Part shown: in pieces, positions 52,360 to 60,164 of the stretch
Layout: each line of letters opens with the position of its first letter
How positions within the stretch are numbered: position 1 is the stretch's first letter
Assembly (NCBI GenBank): GCA_965279255.1
Contig: OZ257146.1
Location: 3,286,001 to 3,350,000, forward strand
DNA: 64,000 bases
Direction: 5' to 3'
Origin: CAMFLJ01 sp965279255
GTDB taxonomy: Bacteria; Actinomycetota; Acidimicrobiia; Acidimicrobiales; Acidimicrobilacustridaceae
Position numbers and translations under genes: made by a program
The notes under the pieces: generated by a model
Told to the model about the DNA's origin: nothing
Database searches by the model: none
Seen by the model: only the letters and a program-made list of their open reading frames with translations

Positions 52360-53226
52360 TCAGTCCTTCTTGGCTCCGGACTTCATGGCTGAGAGGCCCG
52401 CGATCGACGGCATGCCACCGGTGATCACCCGAGCACGGGTGTGGCCGAAGTGGTGCATGTCGAAGATGGAGTCGATCGAGCTCGTGTAGCCCTGGATGTC
52501 CATCGTGTGGTTCACCGCGCGCTTGGCCATGCGGAGGGCGAAGGCGTCCTGCTGGGCGATGCGGTGGGCCATGGCCATGGTGGCGGGCACCAGCTCGTCG
52601 AGGGGCACGACCTTGTTGACCATGCCGAGCTCGCGGGCCTCCTCGGCGGTGACCGACGAGCCCATGAACAGGATCTCCTTGGCCTTGCGGGGCCCGAACT
52701 CCCACGTATGGGCGTGGAGCTCGACGCCGCAGATGCCCATCATCAGCACCGGGTCGGAGAACTCGGCGTTGTCGGCAGCGACGATGAGGTCGCACGGCCA
52801 GCACAGCATGAGCCCGGCGGCGATGCACTTGCCCTGCACCGCGGCGATCGACGGCTTGGGCACGTCGCGCCAGGCCTTGGCGTACTTGAGGTAGCCGCGG
52901 GTCTCCCAGTCGTAGTGGCCCTCGGGGGTGGCGATCAGCTCGGCGATCGTCTTGCCGCCGGCAGAGGCCTCGGTGGAGACGCCGTCGACACTGCTCTCGT
53001 CGTCGGTGGACGACATGTCGTGCCCCGCGGAGAAGTGCTTGCCGTTCGACTTGAGCACGATGACCTTGACATCGTCGTCATGGTCGGCCCGTCGCCAGGC
53101 CTCGTCGAGTTCGTCGAGGACCTTCTGGTTCTGGGCGTTCGCCGCCTCGGGACGGTTCAGCGTGATCACGCCGACCTGGTCCTCGACGGTGTACTCGACG
53201 TGATCGAACTGGGGGCTCTCGCTCAT
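52360..53226 (-). CDS. Enoyl-CoA hydratase/isomerase (crotonase family)
   Basis: The 288-residue protein has GVITLNRPEAANAQN, the oxyanion segment GKHFSAGHDMSS and AAVQGKCIAAGLMLCWPCDLIVAADNAEFSDP. A polar insertion of about 25 residues (DDESSVDGVSTEASAGG) follows the oxyanion segment. His and Asp positions (GVELHAHTWEFG) replace the usual Glu region, so the chemistry may differ from hydration. The promoter is leaderless or nearly so. It stands alone on the minus strand, convergent with pair 3. Confidence 0.8.
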   Translation of the reverse strand: MSESPQFDHVEYTVEDQVGVITLNRPEAANAQNQKVLDELDEAWRRADHDDDVKVIVLKSNGKHFSAGHDMSSTDDESSVDGVSTEASAGGKTIAELIATPEGHYDWETRGYLKYAKAWRDVPKPSIAAVQGKCIAAGLMLCWPCDLIVAADNAEFSDPVLMMGICGVELHAHTWEFGPRKAKEILFMGSSVTAEEARELGMVNKVVPLDELVPATMAMAHRIAQQDAFALRMAKRAVNHTMDIQGYTSSIDSIFDMHHFGHTRARVITGGMPSIAGLSAMKSGAKKD

Positions 53227-53235
53227 GATCCGAGG

Positions 53236-53260
53236 CTACTACCGCCGTTTCGAAACGCGA
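53236..53260 (-). promoter_or_regulatory. Operator-like palindrome K and promoter of the crotonase gene
   Basis: CGTTTCGAAACG (53246-53257) is a perfect 12-bp palindrome but not a clear match to CGACGTCG. On the minus strand TAGTAG (53241-53236) is nine bases before ATG 53226. Membership in the operator set is doubtful. Confidence 0.4.
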
Positions 53261-53297
53261 TTCACTTCTCGGCCAACGACGCCGGGGAGCGGAAGGA

Positions 53298-54053
53298 TCA
53301 GAAGTGGCGCCGCGGGGTGATCGACATCGACGGGATGCCGGCCGACGCGCCGCACTTGAGCAGGCCCTCGACGGCGTCGGTGAAGTGCTCGACGTCCATC
53401 AGCTTGTCGGTGAGCAGCCCTCGCTCCATCCACGTGGGGAAGTACGAGCCGGCGAGCTCGGGATCCCAGCCCGCGGTGAACTGCGAGCCACCCTCGCCCT
53501 CGCCACCGGAGCACTCCCCCACGACGAGCCGCGTGAACCCGATCTCGTGGTGCTCGGCCCGCCAGGCGTCGACCAGCTTGTCGAGCGCTGCCTTGGTGAC
53601 CGTGTACGAGGCCAGGCCGGGCCACGGCGAGGTCAACGAGGCACTCACAGAGGTCATGCACACCACCATGCCGTGTGACTCGGCCAGGTGGGGCAGCGCG
53701 GCAGCGATCACCGTCGACGCCCCCACCACGTTGATCGCGAACGACCGGTGCCAGGTCTCGGCGTCGATCTCCTCGATGGGACGGAGCTCACCGAGGGCGG
53801 CGGAGTAGACGACCGCGTCGATGCCCCCCATGCGCTCGGCCGCCTCGGCGACCGCGGCCTGCGTCGATGCCTGGTCGGTGGCGTCGGCGCAGATGGCGAT
53901 GGCCGACGGGCCGGCTTCGGCGACGGCGGAGTCGAGCAGCTCCTGGCGGCGGGCCATCAGGGCCACCTGGGAGCCCCGCTGAGCCAGCCCGATGCCGAGG
54001 CAACGGCCGAGGCCGGTGGAGGCACCGACGATGAGGACTCGCAGCTCGGCCAT
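53298..54053 (-). CDS. SDR-family oxidoreductase
   Basis: This 251-residue SDR has VGASTGLG and the catalytic YTVTK. After the active site the usual PG motif is replaced by VVGECSGGEGEGG, a Gly/Glu-rich loop that may alter the substrate lid. Start ATG 54053 overlaps the stop of the upstream SDR (TGATG), so the two are co-translated. Confidence 0.8.
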   Translation of the reverse strand: MAELRVLIVGASTGLGRCLGIGLAQRGSQVALMARRQELLDSAVAEAGPSAIAICADATDQASTQAAVAEAAERMGGIDAVVYSAALGELRPIEEIDAETWHRSFAINVVGASTVIAAALPHLAESHGMVVCMTSVSASLTSPWPGLASYTVTKAALDKLVDAWRAEHHEIGFTRLVVGECSGGEGEGGSQFTAGWDPELAGSYFPTWMERGLLTDKLMDVEHFTDAVEGLLKCGASAGIPSMSITPRRHF

Positions 54054-54880
54054 CAGAACCGCCCGAAAAGGAACTGGGCGACCGGACCCGCGCTCGGGTA
54101 CACGTCGGTGAGACCGGCAGAGAGGTAGCCCTGGTCGGAGATCAGGGTCTGGCCGCTGACGGCCGACGCGGCCGCGCTGCAGAGGTAGACGAGCGGGTAG
54201 GCCTGTTCGAGCGGCGTCGACGGGTCGATGCCGAGGTCGGCCCGGTAGTCGGTGGCGAAGCCGAGCCAGGTCTCGGCGTTGGCCTGAGCGAGCGGTGTGT
54301 CGGTGGGGCCGGGGCAGATGGCGTTGATGCGGATGCCCCGCTGCATCATCGAGTAGGCCTGGGCGGCGACGTAGGCGCACATGGCCTGCTTCATCGACAT
54401 GTAGTCGGCCTTGCCGTTGGCGACGGCCCACTCGACGGAGGCGCCCCAGTCGGTGAGGGCCAGAAGCTCCTGGAGCTGCGCCAGGTTGGCCTCCCAGCCG
54501 AGGCCGGCGGCCGAGGAGATCATGCCGATGGCGCTGCCGCTCGCGAGCAGATCCCGCTCGAGGAGGCGGTCGATCAGGTAGCGGTGCCCGATGAAGTTGA
54601 TCCGCTCGATGCCCGGCGTGCCGTCGGCGACACCCGCGCACGAGAAGAGGGCGTCAACCGGGCCGCTCAGGGCCTCGACGGCGGCGTCGATCGACGCCCG
54701 ATCGGAGAGGTCGAGCGGCAGAGCGGTCGCGCCCTCGAGGCGCACCTCGGCGCGGTCCATGACCACGACCTCGGCCCCTGCGTCCTTCACGACCTCCGCC
54801 ACTGCGGCACCCATGCCCGTGGCCCCGCCGACCACGAGGGCCGTCTTCCCGTCATAGCGATACGCGTCGAAGTAGCCCAC
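54053..54880 (-). CDS. SDR-family oxidoreductase, 3-alpha-hydroxysteroid-dehydrogenase-like
   Basis: The 275-residue protein has VGGATGMG and a catalytic DYMSMKQAM, with a long insertion (LQELLALTDWGASVEWAVANGKA) between the Ser and Tyr regions. That insertion is typical of bacterial 3-alpha-HSD/carbonyl reductase-like SDRs. This hints at a ring hydroxyl as the target but does not prove it. The start is GTG 54880, downstream of operator L. It heads a two-SDR operon. Confidence 0.8.
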   Translation of the reverse strand: MGYFDAYRYDGKTALVVGGATGMGAAVAEVVKDAGAEVVVMDRAEVRLEGATALPLDLSDRASIDAAVEALSGPVDALFSCAGVADGTPGIERINFIGHRYLIDRLLERDLLASGSAIGMISSAAGLGWEANLAQLQELLALTDWGASVEWAVANGKADYMSMKQAMCAYVAAQAYSMMQRGIRINAICPGPTDTPLAQANAETWLGFATDYRADLGIDPSTPLEQAYPLVYLCSAAASAVSGQTLISDQGYLSAGLTDVYPSAGPVAQFLFGRF

Positions 54881-54907
54881 AGCAGATCCCCCAGGGTCGA
54901 AGATTCG

Positions 54908-54921
54908 AATTCGACGTCGAT
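54908..54921. promoter_or_regulatory. Operator site L
   Basis: AATTCGACGTCGAT contains the perfect core TCGACGTCGA (54911-54920). It lies 31 bases upstream of the SDR start at 54880. On the plus strand TACTAA follows, but no plus-strand gene is present there. Confidence 0.7.
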
Positions 54922-54954
54922 ACTAACTCGGTTGCCGCGCTGTGCGCCCGCGGC

Positions 54955-55728
54955 TCACTTCGGAGGGAAGCGGAGCGCCCCGTCCAGGCGGAAGTTCTCG
55001 CCGTTGAGGTAGTCGTTGCGGACGATCGACTCGACGAGGAGGGCGAACTCGTCCGGCCGGCCCATCCGCTTGGGGAACACGATGCTCGAGACGAGGTTCT
55101 CCTTGAGCGCCTCCGGGGCGCTCAGCATCATCGGCGTGCCCATCGTGCCGGGGGCGATGGCGCAGACCCGGATGCCGACCACGGCGAGGTCGCGTGCCAG
55201 GGGAAGGGTCATCCCGAGGATGGCTGCCTTCGCGGCCGCATAGGCGACCTGGCCGGTCTGGCCCTCCAAGCCGGCGAGTGAACCGGTGTTGACCACCACA
55301 CCGCGCTGGCCATCACCGTCGGGCTCATTGGCGGCGATGGCGGCGGCGGCGAGCCGCGTGACGTTGAACGTTCCGATCGCGTTGATCGACATCGTGGCGA
55401 CGAAGGCATCGATGTCATGAGGGGTCCCGTCGCGGCCGAGGGTGCGACCGGACCCGGCCACCCCGCCGCCGGCGACGTTCACCACGATGGAGAGCACACC
55501 GACCGAGCGGGCGGCGTCGATCGCCGCCTCGACGGACGCCACGTCGTTGACATCGCCGCTCACGGCGACGGTGGTCGGGCCGAGCTCGTCGGCCAGGGCC
55601 CGAGCCCCGTCGAGGTCGCGATCGAAGATGGCCACCCCCACTCCCAGGGCCACGAGGTGGCGAACGGTCGCCGCACCCAGCCCACCGGCTCCGCCGGTGA
55701 CGATCGCTGACCTGCCGTCGAGCTGCAT
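54955..55728 (-). CDS. SDR-family oxidoreductase, 3-hydroxyacyl-CoA-dehydrogenase-type
   Basis: The 257-residue protein has TGGAGGLG, the catalytic YAAAK and SLAGLEGQTGQVAYAAAKAAI, with GTMGTPMM and FPKRMGRPDEFA. This matches type-II 3-hydroxyacyl-CoA dehydrogenase (HSD17B10-like) SDRs. It could carry out the third beta-oxidation step on the pathway's hydroxyacyl-CoA. ATG 55728 with GAGGAGAGG upstream is preferred over ATG 55779. It is transcribed from operator M. Confidence 0.85.
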   Translation of the reverse strand: MQLDGRSAIVTGGAGGLGAATVRHLVALGVGVAIFDRDLDGARALADELGPTTVAVSGDVNDVASVEAAIDAARSVGVLSIVVNVAGGGVAGSGRTLGRDGTPHDIDAFVATMSINAIGTFNVTRLAAAAIAANEPDGDGQRGVVVNTGSLAGLEGQTGQVAYAAAKAAILGMTLPLARDLAVVGIRVCAIAPGTMGTPMMLSAPEALKENLVSSIVFPKRMGRPDEFALLVESIVRNDYLNGENFRLDGALRFPPK

Positions 55729-55782
55729 GGGTACCTCTCCTCGGTCGAGTCCCGTCGGGCGGCTCACGGTTGCAGTCATCTA

Positions 55783-55797
55783 CATCGACGTCAATAT
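55783..55797. promoter_or_regulatory. Operator site M
   Basis: CATCGACGTCAATAT on the plus strand, read on the minus strand as ATATTGACGTCGATG, is a copy with one core change. A minus-strand TAGATG follows it. Transcription would give a leader of about 40 bases before ATG 55728. Confidence 0.6.
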
Positions 55798-55832
55798 CGG
55801 TTTTGCGCAGCGTCGAGCTGCCGTTCGACGGA

Positions 55833-56651
55833 TCAGGCCGGGCCACCCGCAGGGTCGAGCGAGGTGTTGCTGCCCTGACCCAGCGGGGCGAACGCCACCG
55901 GGCGCTTCTTCAGGAACGAGCGGACACCCTCCTTGAAGTCGGGCCCGTCGAGCGAGGCGTGCATGAGGGCGACCACGCCGGTGCGGACGGTCTCGAGGTC
56001 GTTGTCCCAGTCGGCGTAGACCTGCTGCTTGATCACGGCCATGGAGGCGGGCGAGCACTCGGCGGCCAGCTCGGCGGCGTAGCCGACGGCCTCCTCGAGG
56101 AGGCCGTCGGCGGGGACGACCCGGTTGACGAGGCCCAGGACGAGGGCCTCGTCGGCCAGCACCACCCGGCCCGAGAGCAGCAGGTCGAGGGCCCGGGACG
56201 TGCCGATGAGGCGGGGCAGCAGCCACGACACCCCGTACTCGGCGACGAGGCCACGACGGGGGAAGGCGAAGGTCAGCTTCACGCCCTCGGCCACGAAGCG
56301 CAGGTCGCACTGCAGCGCCTGCACCAGGCTCACGCCGGCCACCGGCCCGTTGACGGCGGCGATGATCGGCTTGCGGATGGTGAGAGGCAGCGTGGTGGGC
56401 CGCCGCTCGAGGCTGCCGTAGAGCTTGGGGTCGTCGCCCGACCGGAGGTCGACGCCAGGGCTGAACCCCCGGCCGGCACCGGTAACGACGATGGCGCGCA
56501 CCCGCTCGTCGGCCTCGGCCTCGAGGAGCCGGTCGAAGTAGCGGTCCTCCATCGCCAGCGTCCACGCGTTGAGCCGATCGGGACGGTTCAGGGTGAGCAC
56601 CGCGACACCCGTGTCGGTGACCTCGAGCAGGACGGTGTCGGCGTCGGTCAT
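55833..56651 (-). CDS. Enoyl-CoA hydratase/isomerase (crotonase family)
   Basis: The 272-residue protein has VLTLNRPDRLNAWT, the oxyanion segment GRGFSPGVDLRS, AAVNGPVAGVSLVQALQCDLRF and FAFPRRGLVAEYGVSW, where the Glu of the classical isomerase/hydratase position is kept. It is the most canonical crotonase in the window. ATG 56651 follows GAGGAG. It is divergent from the luciferase-like gene and shares operator N. Confidence 0.85.
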   Translation of the reverse strand: MTDADTVLLEVTDTGVAVLTLNRPDRLNAWTLAMEDRYFDRLLEAEADERVRAIVVTGAGRGFSPGVDLRSGDDPKLYGSLERRPTTLPLTIRKPIIAAVNGPVAGVSLVQALQCDLRFVAEGVKLTFAFPRRGLVAEYGVSWLLPRLIGTSRALDLLLSGRVVLADEALVLGLVNRVVPADGLLEEAVGYAAELAAECSPASMAVIKQQVYADWDNDLETVRTGVVALMHASLDGPDFKEGVRSFLKKRPVAFAPLGQGSNTSLDPAGGPA

Positions 56652-56727
56652 GGGGGCTCCTCGTGTGGCGACACCGCCCATGGTGGTCCGTGGAACAGGG
56701 GTCGGATGGCGTTCTGCGTGCCAGTTT

Positions 56728-56752
56728 TCTATATTGACGTCGAAATCACTAT
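56728..56752. promoter_or_regulatory. Operator site N between crotonase and luciferase-like genes
   Basis: ATATTGACGTCGAAAT (56731-56746) is a copy of the shared palindrome with one core change. A minus-strand TATAGA (56733-56728) and a plus-strand CACTAT (56747-56752) flank it, so both directions can be controlled. Confidence 0.7.
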
Positions 56753-56775
56753 TTGGCTGCGGAAGAGGACCCCTC

Positions 56776-57774
56776 GTGAAGCTCGGGCTCAGCACCTACG
56801 GCACCCCCCTCGAGCCGGAGGGCCTGAAGGCCGTCGCCCAGCTCGCCGAGTCGGCCGGGTACGACTCCATCTGGACCGGCGAGGCATGGGTCGCCGATGC
56901 CTTCACCCCGCTCGCCTTCGTGGCCGCCGCCACCACCACCCTGAAGCTCGGCACCGCCATCGCCCAGCTGTCGGCCCGCACCCCGGGAACCACGGCGATG
57001 ACGGCGCTCACCCTCCAGCAGCTCTCCGGCGGGCGCCTCATCCTCGGCCTCGGCGTCTCGGGGCCCCAGGTCGTCGAGGGCTGGCACGGCGTGCCGTTCC
57101 GCACCCCGGTGAAGGCGACCCGTGAGTACATCGCCATCCTCCGCCAGGCCCTCGCCGGCGAGAAGGTCGACTTCCAGGGCGAGGTCTTCCAGGTGCCCTA
57201 CCGCGGCGACGACGCCAGCGGTGTGGGGCGGAGCCTCCGCACCTCGCTCCCGACCGCCTCGGACATGCCGATCCTCGTCGCCGCCCTCGGACCACGAAAC
57301 CTGGCCATGGCCACCGAGGTCGCCGACGGGCTCCTCCCCTACCTCTGGAGCCCGAACCACTGGCGCCGCGCCTTCGGCGACGCCCTCGACACCGCCCCCG
57401 AGGGCTTCAAGGTGATGCCGACCGTGGCCGTGGCCATGGGCGACGACGTCCAGGCCTGCCGCGACGAGGTCCGCCCCAAGCTGACCCTGCACATCGGGGG
57501 CATGGGCTCGAAGGACAAGAACTTCTACAAGTCGCTCGTCGAGCGGTACGGCTTCGAGGAGGAGGCCGAGCGCATCCAGTCCGCCTTCCTCTCCGGCGAC
57601 CGCGCCGGCGCACTGGCCGCCACCAGCGACGCGCTGGTCGACGAGCTCGCCCTCGTCGGACCCGCCGGCCACGTGAGCGAGCAGCTCGAGTCCTGGAAGC
57701 GCAGCCCCATCGACACCCTCATCATCGAGACCGCCCGGCCCGAGGCCATCGAGCAGATCGCCTCGCTGGTGTAG
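56776..57774 (+). CDS. Luciferase-like (LLM class) F420-type oxidoreductase
   Basis: The 332-residue TIM-barrel protein has AESAGYDSIWTGEAWVADAFTPLAFVAAATTTLKLGTAI in outline, plus LSGGRLILGLGVSGPQVVEGWHG and REYIAILRQALAGE. These are characteristic of mycobacterial F420-dependent LLM enzymes. It could add or remove hydride on a ring enone or act as a mono-oxygenase. GTG 56776 has AGAGGA upstream. It is followed by a strong hairpin. Confidence 0.85.
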   Translation: MKLGLSTYGTPLEPEGLKAVAQLAESAGYDSIWTGEAWVADAFTPLAFVAAATTTLKLGTAIAQLSARTPGTTAMTALTLQQLSGGRLILGLGVSGPQVVEGWHGVPFRTPVKATREYIAILRQALAGEKVDFQGEVFQVPYRGDDASGVGRSLRTSLPTASDMPILVAALGPRNLAMATEVADGLLPYLWSPNHWRRAFGDALDTAPEGFKVMPTVAVAMGDDVQACRDEVRPKLTLHIGGMGSKDKNFYKSLVERYGFEEEAERIQSAFLSGDRAGALAATSDALVDELALVGPAGHVSEQLESWKRSPIDTLIIETARPEAIEQIASLV

Positions 57775-57803
57775 CCACCCGGCCCGACTCACGCCCGACG
57801 CGC

Positions 57804-57831
57804 CACGGCCCGCCCCGGAGGGCGGGCCGTG
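57804..57831. terminator. Bidirectional hairpin terminator
   Basis: A perfect 12-bp G/C stem (57804-57815 with 57820-57831) with loop CGGA lies between convergent genes ending at 57774 and 57868. Confidence 0.8.
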
Positions 57832-57867
57832 TGCCGTTCATGCGGGCCTTCGCCGCGGAGCCGGCCG

Positions 57868-59013
57868 TCAGGTCGACAGGATCGACACGCCGGCGGTGCC
57901 GGGCGCGCCGTACAGCTGGGCGTAGCCGACCTTCGGCGAGCCGGGCACCTGGTGGTCGCCGGCGGTGCCGCGGAGCTGCATCACCAGCTCGTGCACCTGG
58001 CGCAGGCCGGACGCCCCGATGGGCTCACCGTTGGCGATGAGCCCGCCGTCGGTGTTGACCGGCAGGGACCCGGTGATCTCGGTGGCGCCCTCGGCGATCA
58101 GCTTCTCCTGCTCGCCGTCGGCGCAGAAGCCGTTCTCGGCCATGTGGATGATCTCCGCGCCGGCGTCGGTGTCCTGGAGCTGGACGACGTCGACGTCCTC
58201 CGGCCCGATGCCCGCCATCTCGTAGGCGGCCTTCGACGCGTAGACCGTGGGCGCCGCGTCCTGCTCGACCGCGGCCCATGAGGCATGGACCTCGAAGGCG
58301 CCGTAGCGACGGGTGCGCACGGCCGTGGCCTTCAGGTAGATCGGGTTCGCCGTGTACTTGTGGGCGAGGTCGGCCCGGCACAGCACCACGGCCGCGGCGC
58401 CCTCGTCGGGCGAGCAGAACATGTACTGCGTGAGCGGATAGTTGAGCATCCGCGACGCCAGGATCTCCTCCTCGGAGATGGCCTTGCGCCGGAACGCCGT
58501 GGGGTTGATCACGCCGTTGCGGTACGCCTTGGCCGCCACCCGGGCCAGGGTCTCGTGGGAGATCCCGTGGTCGTACATGTAGCGGTTGATCTTCATGGCG
58601 AAGAACTTGGTGGTGAGGAAGTGGCCGATGTCGCCGTACCACTCGGGGGCGCCGTAGTCGACGGGGTCGGAGGTGAAGGCACCCGACGCGTGCTTGTCCA
58701 TCCCGACGGCCACGCCGAGGTCGTACTGGCCCGAGCGGATGCCGTCGGCCGTGAGCTGCAGGGCCGTGGCGGCGGTGGCGCAGCCGTTGTAGACGTCCAT
58801 GAACGGGATGCCTGTGAGCCCGAGGCGCCCGGCCACCGCATCGGGGTTGTCGACCTCGAAGCTGCCACCGAACGCGAACTGCACGTCGGTCCACTTCGCG
58901 CCGGCGTCGGCGAGGGCGGCGCGGATGGCGTCGGCCCCCATCTCGATGGCCGACTTCTGGCCCCACCGGCCGAAGGGGTGCATGCCCACCCCGATGATGG
59001 CGACGTCGTTCAT
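57868..59013 (-). CDS. SCP2/lipid-transfer-type thiolase (possible side-chain aldolase)
   Basis: The 381-residue protein has the nucleophile Cys78 in VYNGCATAATA and the C-terminal GGLIANGEPIGASGLRQVHEL with the conserved His region. The second thiolase Cys (CxG near the end) is absent; the end reads LYGAPGTAGVS. Such proteins act as thiolases or, with a DUF35 partner, as retro-aldolases like Ltp2 in steroid side-chain loss. The DUF35 gene lies one base upstream in the same operon, which supports a two-protein complex. Which reaction is catalysed cannot be told. Confidence 0.8.
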   Translation of the reverse strand: MNDVAIIGVGMHPFGRWGQKSAIEMGADAIRAALADAGAKWTDVQFAFGGSFEVDNPDAVAGRLGLTGIPFMDVYNGCATAATALQLTADGIRSGQYDLGVAVGMDKHASGAFTSDPVDYGAPEWYGDIGHFLTTKFFAMKINRYMYDHGISHETLARVAAKAYRNGVINPTAFRRKAISEEEILASRMLNYPLTQYMFCSPDEGAAAVVLCRADLAHKYTANPIYLKATAVRTRRYGAFEVHASWAAVEQDAAPTVYASKAAYEMAGIGPEDVDVVQLQDTDAGAEIIHMAENGFCADGEQEKLIAEGATEITGSLPVNTDGGLIANGEPIGASGLRQVHELVMQLRGTAGDHQVPGSPKVGYAQLYGAPGTAGVSILST

Positions 59014-59014
59014 C

Positions 59015-59446
59015 TCAGGACTCCTGGGCTGCGGGGGCGAAGGCGAAGACCATCACGACGGTGCCGTCGGGGTCGGTGCGGAACGGCACGATCACGAGCT
59101 CCATCTCCATCCCGATGGCGAGCTTCTCGGGGTCGTTCTCGGTGAGGCGCGCCTCGACCCGGACCTCGTCGCCGAGCTGCACCATGCCGATGCCGTAGGG
59201 GGTGAAGGTCTCGTTGGTCTCACCACTGGCGTAGGGCTCCTTCGGGAGGAAGTCCTGGGTGGTGAAGGTCCAAAGGGTGCCGCGCCGGGGCAGCAGGTGC
59301 GCCTCGACCTCAGTGGACCCGCAGCGGGCGCACGATGACCACGCGGGAAACGTGATGGCGGCGCACTGGGCGCACTTCCCGCCGATCAACTGGGGCTCGT
59401 CGGACGGCCAGGTGAAGACATCCGGAGCGAACGCGATCTCGGTCAT
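59015..59446 (-). CDS. DUF35 zinc-ribbon/OB-fold acyl-CoA-binding protein
   Basis: The 143-residue protein has a zinc ribbon with Cys25, Cys28, Cys39 and Cys42 (GGKCAQC and SSCARCG), then an OB-fold (GTLWTFTTQDF, PYGIGMVQLGDEVRVEARL). DUF35 proteins bind CoA esters and partner with thiolases or Ltp-type aldolases. It is the first gene of the operon, with AGGAGAGG just before ATG 59446, and is controlled by the doubled operator O. Confidence 0.85.
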   Translation of the reverse strand: MTEIAFAPDVFTWPSDEPQLIGGKCAQCAAITFPAWSSCARCGSTEVEAHLLPRRGTLWTFTTQDFLPKEPYASGETNETFTPYGIGMVQLGDEVRVEARLTENDPEKLAIGMEMELVIVPFRTDPDGTVVMVFAFAPAAQES

Positions 59447-59481
59447 GACCTCTCCTCGGGCAGACCCTCTGCCGCGCCGCC

Positions 59482-59517
59482 ACCGTAGCGATTTTCGACG
59501 TCGACGTCGATTATAAG
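59482..59517. promoter_or_regulatory. Operator site O (doubled core) with divergent promoters
   Basis: TCGACGTCGACGTCGA (59495-59510) contains two overlapping copies of the core within A/T-rich arms. On the minus strand TACGGT (59487-59482) leads to the DUF35 gene. On the plus strand TATAAG (59512-59517) could serve the gene at 59600. Confidence 0.75.
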
Positions 59518-59599
59518 GATTGGGCCCACCCGAGCGTGCGCCCCCGAGCCGAGAGGAGCAAGCTTCGGCCACCGGAACCACCGACGATCGGACGTCACT

Positions 59600-60103
59600 G
59601 TGAAGAACGACATCTGGGCGATGCTCAACGAGAGCGAGCAGGCGCTGCTCCGCGAGATCGAGCCCCGCAAGCTGCGCAAGCTCGACGAGGACGAGCTGGT
59701 CGCCGTGCACCAGCGGGTCCGCCGGGCCCGCAACAAGTACTCCAAGAACTACCGCCGGGGCGCGGCCGCCCAGGTCGCCAAGGACGGCGGCCGCGGCAAG
59801 GTGTCGGCCCGGTACTCGCGCACCGCCCGCAAGGCCGAGGCCTTCGAGGACGCCCTCGCCCGGGTCTCGACCCGGCTGGCGAAGGTCGCCCAGGAGAGCG
59901 CCGACCAGCTCAAGGCCGAGCGCCTCGCGGCTGCCCGTCGCGGGAAGGGTGCCCCGGCCAAGCGCGCCTCGCGCCCGTCGTCGACCCGCTCGGGCGCGAC
60001 GGAGAAGAGGAAGCGCCGCACCCCGGCCGGCAAGCGCGCCAGCGCCCAGGCCCGGGCGTCGAACAAGCGCCACCAGGCCAAGACCGCCGGGAAGAAGGGC
60101 TAG
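59600..60103 (+). CDS. Lys/Arg/Ala-rich basic protein (histone-like tail)
   Basis: The 167-residue protein has a helical N-terminal 60 residues (DIWAMLNESEQALLREIEPRKLRKL). The tail of about 100 residues is rich in Lys, Arg, Ala and Ser and includes KRKRRTPAGKRAS and ends TAGKKG. The tail resembles those of actinobacterial nucleoid or RNA-binding proteins. No known domain is recognised in the N-terminal part. The start is GTG 59600; no strong ribosome site is seen. A long hairpin ends the transcript. Confidence 0.65.
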   Translation: MKNDIWAMLNESEQALLREIEPRKLRKLDEDELVAVHQRVRRARNKYSKNYRRGAAAQVAKDGGRGKVSARYSRTARKAEAFEDALARVSTRLAKVAQESADQLKAERLAAARRGKGAPAKRASRPSSTRSGATEKRKRRTPAGKRASAQARASNKRHQAKTAGKKG

Positions 60104-60122
60104 CGACCCCGGACGCGAAAGG

Positions 60123-60164
60123 CCGCTGCACCAGTGCGACGGCGGGAGAGCACTGGTACAGCGG
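60123..60164 (+). terminator. Long hairpin terminator
   Basis: A 15-bp stem with one mismatch (60123-60137 with 60150-60164) and a 12-base loop lies 20 bases after the stop codon of the basic-protein gene. Confidence 0.7.

Noticed and set aside
54921..54935. Plus-strand promoter from TACTAA after operator L
   Set aside because: No plus-strand gene follows; the downstream region is coding on the minus strand.
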